Shown here one piece after another: positions 57,966 through 64,000 of a stretch of 64,000 bases of DNA. The translations under genes and the position numbers were made by a program. Position 1 is the stretch's first letter. Every line of letters starts with the position of its first letter. The notes below the pieces were generated by a model, which worked only from the letters and a program-made list of their open reading frames with translations, had not been told where the DNA came from and ran no database searches. This stretch comes from Rugalucina vietnamica (taxonomy: Eukaryota > Mollusca > Bivalvia > Lucinida > Lucinidae), in the NCBI GenBank assembly GCA_964017185.1, contig OZ024869.1:61220761-61284760 (forward strand), written 5' to 3'.

Positions 57966-58009
57966 GGGTCACTGACGAGACTTTAATAGTCGAAACCGCG
58001 GTATGGCCC
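57966..58009 (+). ncRNA. Type I hammerhead ribozyme, unit 1
   Basis: Stem I GGGTCA pairs with TGGCCC (58004-58009). Core CTGACGA is at 57972-57978. Stem II is GACT/AGTC with loop TTAAT (57979-57991). GAAA is at 57992-57995. Stem III is very short, ACC/GGT with GC between, followed by cleavage after the A at 58003. ACCGCGGT is self-complementary, so two hammerheads could share a stem III as a dimer, as known for Penelope/retrozyme hammerheads. All conserved core nucleotides are present. Confidence 0.9.
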
Positions 58010-58342
58010 ATCCTCTTTCTCATTAATGTGTTCGCTGCTCTTAAAGGATCTCAGTTTTAATTTTTATTTGCTATTACTGCAGCTGGTGTTGTGCCGTGTG
58101 GCGGCCCTAAAAAGTCTCCCCGTACATCATCCATAGTGCAGGTTATATTTTCCTTTTGGTCCTTTGAGATCAGCGAGGGTATTCTGAGAAATCAGAAATT
58201 TATTATCGGTTAAGATTCATTTTCTTGCCAATATTTAATATATTTGGTCCCGTTTAGATAAGACTAGTCTTTGTATCGACTACCATGTTGAAAGTTGCAG
58301 GGTTTCAGTAATTCTCTTTGGCTCCATGTTGCCATATCTAAA

Positions 58343-58386
58343 GGGTCACTGACGAGACTTTAATAGTCGAAACCGCGGTATGGCCC
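58343..58386 (+). ncRNA. Type I hammerhead ribozyme, unit 2
   Basis: Identical to unit 1, 377 bp downstream; predicted cleavage after 58380. Confidence 0.9.
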
Positions 58387-58719
58387 ATCCTCTTTCTCAT
58401 TAATGTGTTCGCTGCTCTTAAAGGATCTCAGTTTTAATTTTTATTTGCTATTACTGCAGCTGGTGTTGTGCCGTGTGGCGGCCCTAAAAAGTCTCCCCGT
58501 ACATCATCCATAGTGCAGGTTATATTTTCCTTTTGGTCCTTTGAGATCAGCGAGGGTATTCTGAGAAATCAGAAATTTATTATCGGTTAAGATTCATTTT
58601 CTTGCCAATATTTAATATATTTGGTCCCGTTTAGATAAAACTAGTCTTTGTATCGACTACCATGTTGAAAGTTGCAGGGTTTCAGTAATTCTCTTTGGCT
58701 CCATGTTGCCAAATCTAAA

Positions 58720-58763
58720 GGGTCACTGACGAGACTTTAATAGTCGAAACCGCGGTATGGCCC
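58720..58763 (+). ncRNA. Type I hammerhead ribozyme, unit 3
   Basis: Identical core and stems, another 377 bp on; predicted cleavage after 58757. Confidence 0.9.
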
Positions 58764-59096
58764 ATCCTCTTTCTCATTAATGTGTTCGCTGCTCTTAAAG
58801 GATCTCAGTTTTAATTTTTATTTGCTATTACTGCAGCTGGTGTTGTGCCGTGTGGCGGCCCTAAAAAGTCTCCCCGTACATCATCCATAGTGCAGGTTAT
58901 ATTTTCCTTTTGGTCCTTTGAGATCAGCGAGGGTATTCTGAGAAATCAGAAATTTATTATCGGTTAAGATTCATTTTCTTGCCAATATTTAATATATTTG
59001 GTCCCGTTTAGATAAAACTAGTCTTTGTATCGACTACCATGTTGAAAGTTGCAGGGTTTCAGTAATTCTCTTTGGCTCCATGTTGCCAAATCTAAA

Positions 59097-59140
59097 GGGT
59101 CACTGACGAGACTTTAATAGTCGAAACCGCGGTATGGCCC
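59097..59140 (+). ncRNA. Type I hammerhead ribozyme, unit 4 (in the partial unit)
   Basis: Identical to the others; predicted cleavage after 59134. The partial unit ends about 57 bp later. Confidence 0.9.
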
Positions 59141-59197
59141 ATCCTCTTTCTCATTAATGTGTTCGCTGCTCTTAAAGGATCTCAGTTTTAATTTTTA

Positions 59198-59604
59198 TCT
59201 TGTATTCTGTACTGTTCTAAAATTAGAACCACGCTATTTTTAACATGTGTCGGGCTTTCCAGCTAAAAATCGATACACAAACACCAAGAACAAGGAGCTG
59301 GTAACCGCTTTACCAGACAGGTTAAAATACGTCTTATCAAAGAATCGGAAACCAGTATAAAATGAGGCACTTCATGGGGGTTTTCAGCTTAAAATCCTCT
59401 GTTGTCAGGTCTAACACAATATAAGACACCCATTGAAGACCCCTATATCTTACATTGACAAGAAAACTAAAACAAACAAATAAGTAGGTCACCGTACTAT
59501 TTTAGCCATATTTTACATACCTGCAGCAAAAACAATGACGTCTTCACATCGAAAACACAAATTACATAAAAGAAATAAAGTTGACAAATCAAAAGAAAGT
59601 TACA
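59198..59604. other. No recognisable feature
   Basis: Spacer between the retrozyme array and the Penelope-like 3' end. No further hammerhead core was found here on either strand. Confidence 0.35.
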
Positions 59605-60214
59605 AGTAGGCAAAGATCAGGAAAAGGCGCAATCAGAAAAAGATTCCCACTCCAAAAACCGAGGTGGGAAAAAACCAAACTAACAATCAGGTACTTATAC
59701 CATGAAACATATCGTAAGCCGAATGAGCAGCTATTTTCCCAATAGGTGGCCACTCAGTTACCTTAACTTAACTAAAAATATGAAAACATACATAAGGCGC
59801 CAACAGCACAAAAAATTTTAAACACCAAGACATAAAACAAAAAGAACCACTACAGAAGTATCGACTTGGAACGATCAGTAACACAAAGTTACTGGCGGGC
59901 TTAAACCGGTTTTACAGGTACCTAACCTCACCCTCAGCTTCTGCAGTGGTTCACAACATTTAGTTAGTTCTTCGGTCCTCGTGGTGAATCTCTAACTAGT
60001 CAATGAATCATCAAGAACAAACAAATAAATCATGATAAACATCCTGATGAATCAAAAACCAGGACTCACAGATTGAGTAAGCTGCCCGACGATGGAGATC
60101 CCTGGGCGCCGAATAACCTACTAACTCCGGAGCAAAAGAAAAACACCAGTTGGACCCCGGTGGGCCAAGCAACAGACAAGAAGCTCCGGCCCCAACCAAC
60201 TAAAATGAATAGCT
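59605..60214 (-). repeat. Probable 3' untranslated region of the Penelope-like element
   Basis: Lies downstream of the RT stop on its coding strand and ends at the TACAAGTAGGCA boundary that also limits copies at 26785 and 2700. No GIY-YIG domain is readable here. Confidence 0.55.
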
Positions 60215-61363
60215 TTAAGTCGGGGCCATCATAGAGTCTGACGCCCGACCCACCGGCGTGCAATTAAAGAAGGCAGCATAGTTATCAACCATGATTGGGT
60301 TAAAAACTAAGCATGCAGACTGTCGCATAACATTCAAGTTATAACCTATACGTCTGTAACGTGATATGATTTTTCCGAACTGAAGAGAAAAATCATTTAT
60401 TCCTTTAAGTTTCTTTAATTTGTAAACCAAGTCACCATAAAATTCAGGTTCCGAAAGGCCCTCACTTAAAAGTGTCTTTAACCCAACATTATATTTGGAA
60501 ATCAATTCATAGTGTCTACGATAAAATTTAGAAAAGGTTTTTCGAAGTTTATGATACCGATAGCCCTGTTGGAGAAGTTTTGCCGTTAAACATTTATTTC
60601 GAGCGTTGAAGTCTGTAACATGATTGCAGACTCTAGCAAACCTAATAAGTTGCGAAATGTATACACCATAAGAAGCACGACGAGGAACGTCACCATCCAA
60701 AAAAGGAAAATTTACTATATCAAAATCAAAGTCATCGCGCTTATCATAAATTTTAGAAGAAACAAATCCATTTGCAACAGAAAGATGTAGATCTAAAAAG
60801 GGGGCTTCGGTATCTGAGATATTAGCTTTGTTCAACTGAAGTTCAGGTGGATAAATTTGATTGACCATACCTTCAAAATAAGGGTTGTCAATGTTCAAAA
60901 GGTCATCGAGGTACCTAGATGTGGAATTAAAAGCCTCGATAACATCAGCTTGATTATCATGGTTAAGAGAATCCATGAAATCTCTTTCGTAGCAGTATAA
61001 AAATAAATCAGCTACGAGAGGTGCGCAATTTGTACCCATCGGAATTCCAACAATTTGTCTGTATAACTTGGTCCCAAATCTAATATAAATATTATCAAGG
61101 AGATAGGATAAGGCGTCGCACACATTCTGACATGACCAAAGGGTATACCGACTTTGGTCAGAGGAAGTGAAAAAAGCCTTTCTGTCATTACATGCCAAAT
61201 AAAGTGAACCATAGTTTTTTAATGCCCTTTTGAAGGTCCACTCTATCAAATCCAGAAGTTTTTCTTTAATTAGATTATGTGGTAATGTTGTATACAGAGT
61301 AGAAAAATCATATGTGGACAAGCCTGTCGCACGGAACCCTCTACACTTCAATTTACTGAGCAT
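60215..61363 (-). CDS. Penelope-like element reverse transcriptase (5'-truncated ORF)
   Basis: Open frame of 382 codons. RT motifs: TYDFSTLYTTLPH at 18-29 (motif A, D19), GIPMGTNCAPLVADL at 106-120 (motif B) and RYLDDLL at 150-156 (catalytic DD). The GIPMG motif and the DFSTLYT form are typical of Penelope-like elements and the related telomerase-type RTs (family knowledge). The C-terminus ends without a GIY-YIG endonuclease. That fits either truncation or the Naiad-type PLEs, where the endonuclease is N-terminal. An in-frame stop lies about 14 codons upstream of the first ATG, and nothing endonuclease-like is readable before it. Partial RT; otherwise undamaged. Confidence 0.75.
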   Translation of the reverse strand: MLSKLKCRGFRATGLSTYDFSTLYTTLPHNLIKEKLLDLIEWTFKRALKNYGSLYLACNDRKAFFTSSDQSRYTLWSCQNVCDALSYLLDNIYIRFGTKLYRQIVGIPMGTNCAPLVADLFLYCYERDFMDSLNHDNQADVIEAFNSTSRYLDDLLNIDNPYFEGMVNQIYPPELQLNKANISDTEAPFLDLHLSVANGFVSSKIYDKRDDFDFDIVNFPFLDGDVPRRASYGVYISQLIRFARVCNHVTDFNARNKCLTAKLLQQGYRYHKLRKTFSKFYRRHYELISKYNVGLKTLLSEGLSEPEFYGDLVYKLKKLKGINDFSLQFGKIISRYRRIGYNLNVMRQSACLVFNPIMVDNYAAFFNCTPVGRASDSMMAPT

Positions 61364-61930
61364 CCAACAGGTATATAAAACTAAGCAAACACAAATTTAT
61401 GTTTCAATCGACGCACATGAAAAATGGCTGCTTCAATTCACTAGGACGCACTAATTTTGACAGAATACTGAAAACAAATAGGGCAAAGTAGAATAACTTA
61501 AAAATTCAAAACACTACGTTAAACGCTAAACATACTTTTCAAATAGCTGAATTTCACACAGTTAAATACTTTCGCCCCAGAAAATGACACCAAAATGATC
61601 CTAAATGATTTATCTAAATGACTGATATGGTGAGAAAACTTGATTCTGTACCGATTAAGTAAAATTGGCTGCTTCAAAATTGACAAAGTAGAAATCACTG
61701 CTGACTGTTTTGATTGATACGCCTGAACGATTACACAAATCAATACCCAAAATGCACTACTGACACAGCAACAAAATGGAAGTAAAATGACATGTGAGGC
61801 TTTTGATCTGCACAATTTTGGATAAATAAACAAGTCAGATACGAAAATTATGGATTAAAATACTGCAAAACAGCGGGTAAGAACTTTGTCCACACAAATG
61901 CCGAGTGTCATTTATGCAAACCAAGCGCAA
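61364..61930. other. No recognisable feature
   Basis: AT-rich sequence upstream of the RT on its strand. The minus frame 61519-61833 shows no endonuclease motif. Confidence 0.3.
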
Positions 61931-61946
61931 ACCCGATTTTTGAGCC

Positions 61947-62172
61947 TTGCACATGGAAAATGAACAATCAGCTGTTTGTAAACAATCAAAACATACAGCC
62001 TGGAAGTTGGGTCATATCAATATCAATAGTATTAGAGGTAAAAAACTTGAGTTGTTGGCATTTCTTGATCTCCATCAACCTCAGATTGTTGCAATTCAAG
62101 ACACTAAAATTGACAGAACTATATCAACTTCAGAATTGTTCCCAGAAACTTGTCCTTACATATTATATAAAT
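61947..62172 (+). pseudogene. LINE endonuclease, N-terminal stub
   Basis: WKLGHININSIRGKKLELLA and DLHQPQIVAIQDTKID are the start of an AP-type LINE endonuclease domain (the ININS segment and a QDTKID stretch in place of the usual ET.L). The frame decays after SELFPETCPY into TATA-rich sequence, and an LTR begins about 60 bp later. The same domain start is where the PHD-finger LINE at 51.4 kb is cut. No RT follows in the window. Confidence 0.7.
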
Positions 62173-62227
62173 ATATTATATATATATGATTGATTCAATA
62201 ATATTGATTCTTTGTAAAACTATTACT

Positions 62228-62995
62228 TGTTATTTATATATATAATCAAAGGGGAGTAACCTTGATTAATATATATTTCATTTTTATGCTTATAGAATTC
62301 ATTGTCTAGAACTTTATAGAAGAATGTCATTGATTATTTTTATCACTGTTATATAATTTAGAAGTATAAAAAATTCTATGAGCACCTTATAGACAATTCC
62401 AGATGGAACTGGAATAAATATATTTTTTTTACCATTAACTAAAAATATATTTTAACTATGTATACTACTGAGTTCGAGAAGAATCCCATGACTTCTTGTT
62501 TAGTCTTGATGGTCGTTATGGCCCTTGAATTCTCTGTAGAATTCTAAAGAACTTTCGTTTAGTTCTTTTCTTTTCTAGAGAAAGTTTATTATATAATGCT
62601 CCAGAAACTTGGAGAATTTCTCTAGATGTATAAATACTGGTCTCAGTTCAGTCTCTGGCATGAATTCGGAAATTCGAATTGAATTAAAGTTTAAAGTTTG
62701 GCTGTTTCACTAGTGTTTTGGGATTAGAATAATATTGTGGATTAAATATACATGTGCTCATATTCTGGATACTGAACTGAGGATACCTGTGGACTTAGAT
62801 TTATTTGAGGGACGAAGATTTATTTGAACAGTACTTAATTTGTAAGTTATTTATTCATTTATTTACTTATTTGTTCATTTGTTTGTATGTATTTACTGCA
62901 TTTATTTGTTTATTTGTTTAATTAAAAATGTTAAGTTTAAATTACTTGGTTGTTTTTGCTGAACCTGTACTGTCTAGTTACGCTTGCTCGTAACA
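62228..62995 (+). repeat. 5' LTR of an LTR retrotransposon
   Basis: Proposed ends TGTTA (62228) and TAACA (62995), i.e. TG...CA with a 5-bp inverted end. The right end is fixed by the primer-binding site that follows; the left end is less sure because the partner LTR lies outside the window. A TATAAATA box lies at 62629-62636, with CTCAGTTCAGTC about 14 bp downstream as a possible start site. Confidence 0.6.
62629..62636 (+). promoter_or_regulatory. LTR promoter TATA box
   Basis: TATAAATA inside the LTR, followed by TCAGTC-like initiator sequence. Position within the LTR fits a U3/R border. Confidence 0.55.
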
Positions 62996-63000
62996 GATTT

Positions 63001-63018
63001 TGGGGGCTCTGAGCCGGA
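63001..63018 (+). other. Primer-binding site
   Basis: TGGGGGCTCTGAGCCGGA begins 5 nt after the LTR end. Its first nine bases match the complement of a tRNA-Pro 3' end (TGGGGGCTC); the rest is diverged. Confidence 0.6.
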
Positions 63019-63071
63019 ATTGAACATTTTGTGCATCAAATTTATTCTTAATTTAAAAAGAAATTTACTGT

Positions 63072-63998
63072 TTGTCATACAAGCAAAATGCAACCATGTC
63101 ATTCAAACTTGAAGATTTCATTGCTGCGCCTTCTCAAGAGCTGTTAAACTTGGCCAAAAAGAGTGATCTTTTAGAAATTGCTAGTCATTATAGCATACCT
63201 AATGTTAAAACATCTATGCTAAAACATGAAATCAAGAATATCATTATTCAGTTCTTTGTTGATGAGGAAATTTTTGAACCTTCAGCTGCATCTTATATCA
63301 TGGTCTCACAAACCGACGTACAGCTAAGAGAACTAGAAAATAAAAGCAGTTAGAGTTAGAAAAAATGAAATTAGAATTTGAGGAAAGAAGAAGATTAGAT
63401 AAGGAAGAAAGGGAAGAAAGAATGCAAAAAGGAAAGATAGCATTTGAAGAAAGAGAAAAAGAAAAACAAAGAGAGTTTGAAAGAGAAAAATTAGAAAAAC
63501 AAAGAGAGTTAGAAGAAAGGCTTTTAAAAGAAAAATTAGATATGGAAGAACGAGAAAAGGAAAAAACATAGAGAAATGTTAGAAAGAGTAGAACTTGAAA
63601 AAGAAAGAATGCATTATGATATTAAAATGAAAGAGCTTGAATTAAGCAGTAAATCAATGCCTCCTGTGTCTTTTGATCCTAGTAAAGTATTTGATGTTAC
63701 AAAACATATCAGGCTCGTTCCTCCATTTCAAGAAAAAGAGGTAGATAAGTACTTTTTACATTTTGAGAAGGTAGCAGAAAATTTGAAATGGCCAAAAGAG
63801 CATTGGACCTTGCTTCTACAGAGTGTTGTTATTGGTAAAGCTAGAGAAATTTATACTCAACTTCCACTTGATCAAAGTTCAGATTATGACACAGTTAAAG
63901 ATCTTATTTTTAAGGCTTATGAATAAGTACCTGAAGCTTATAGACAGAAATTCAGAAATTGTAGGAAAGAACATGATCAAACCCATGTAGAATTTGCT
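63072..63998 (+). pseudogene. LTR retrotransposon gag, broken, continues beyond the window
   Basis: Three frames form one ancestral gag. First 63072-63353 (MSFKLEDFI..., helical). Then a highly charged Glu/Lys/Arg coiled-coil region (about 63360-63570). Then 63576-63926 with HIRLVPPFQEKEVDKYFLHF and GKAREIYTQLPL, a capsid-like segment common in invertebrate Ty3/gypsy-type gags (family knowledge). Lesions: frameshifts near 63348 and in the A run at about 63563-63568, and a TAA at 63924-63926 before VPEAYRQKFRN, which continues in frame. So this copy is non-functional. The pol genes lie outside the window, so the superfamily is inferred from gag only. Confidence 0.7.
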
Positions 63999-64000
63999 AG

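Larger units (their letters stand above)
57961..59197 (+). mobile_element. Retrozyme: 377-bp tandem repeats (3.3 copies), each with a hammerhead ribozyme
   Basis: Units start CTAAAGGGTCACTGACGAG at 57961, 58338, 58715 and 59092, an exact 377-bp period with only a few substitutions. The last copy stops after about 105 bp. Each start contains a complete type I hammerhead. Tandem repeats of a few hundred bp with a type I hammerhead per unit and no coding capacity define metazoan retrozymes, whose transcripts self-cleave into unit-length RNAs that can circularise (family knowledge; known in mussels and corals). A unit-length RNA here would be 377 nt. A Penelope-like RT lies about 1 kb away. Confidence 0.88.

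Overview
The window is AT-rich, repeat-dominated nuclear DNA from an invertebrate animal, most likely a bivalve mollusc. This is inferred from the mix of Helentron-type rolling-circle elements, HINE-like arrays of about 450-bp units that end in a GCTCACCT/AGGTGAGC hairpin, several decayed LINE clades, a tRNA-derived SINE, a Penelope-like reverse transcriptase, a hammerhead-ribozyme retrozyme and LTR elements. I recognise no intact host gene. One exon-like segment (42324-42497) is the only non-transposon coding candidate, and it is weak.

Layout. 1-5.2 kb: a LINE remnant, one MITE and one TIR element in otherwise featureless DNA. 5.2-12.3 kb (minus strand): a nearly full-length but inactivated Helentron running protease-like domain, repeat linker, Rep, PIF1 helicase, AP-type endonuclease; a perfect 59-bp inverted repeat sits at its N-terminal end. 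12.7-16.05 kb: a HINE-like array of about 455-bp units. 16-24.9 kb: fold-back elements, two mariner-type TIR elements (one splitting a LINE) and a 445-bp TIR element with 5-bp target duplication. 25-49.8 kb: one LINE split in two by a 22.9-kb insertion (26106-48990) that has matching inverted ends and a TTTTA duplication. That insertion is packed with nested elements: a SINE, two fold-back elements built from short repeats, three LINEs, a HINE composite inside the third LINE, a 480-bp repeat family, and a 3.85-kb fold-back element splitting one copy of that family. 49.8-52.5 kb: a miniature LTR element (TRIM), a LINE ORF with two PHD fingers and a decayed 2A-like motif, and a 67-bp satellite related to the LTR/primer-site junction. 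53.4-55.7 kb: two near-identical 470-bp TIR elements flanking a 1.3-kb segment with a telling pattern of 4-bp duplications. 57.96-59.2 kb: a 377-bp tandem repeat with a type I hammerhead ribozyme in every unit, the hallmark of a metazoan retrozyme. 59.6-61.4 kb: a Penelope-like RT. 61.9-64 kb: a LINE endonuclease stub followed by an LTR, primer-binding site and broken gag that run off the window.

How the parts relate. The LINEs and the SINE are retrotransposition substrates and landing pads. The Helentron is a plausible type of source for the protein-less HINE arrays, and a Penelope-like RT is the proposed mobiliser of hammerhead retrozymes. Everything autonomous seen here is broken by stops or frameshifts, so activity in trans from elsewhere in the genome would be needed. 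The nesting allows a relative chronology to be read directly from the sequence.
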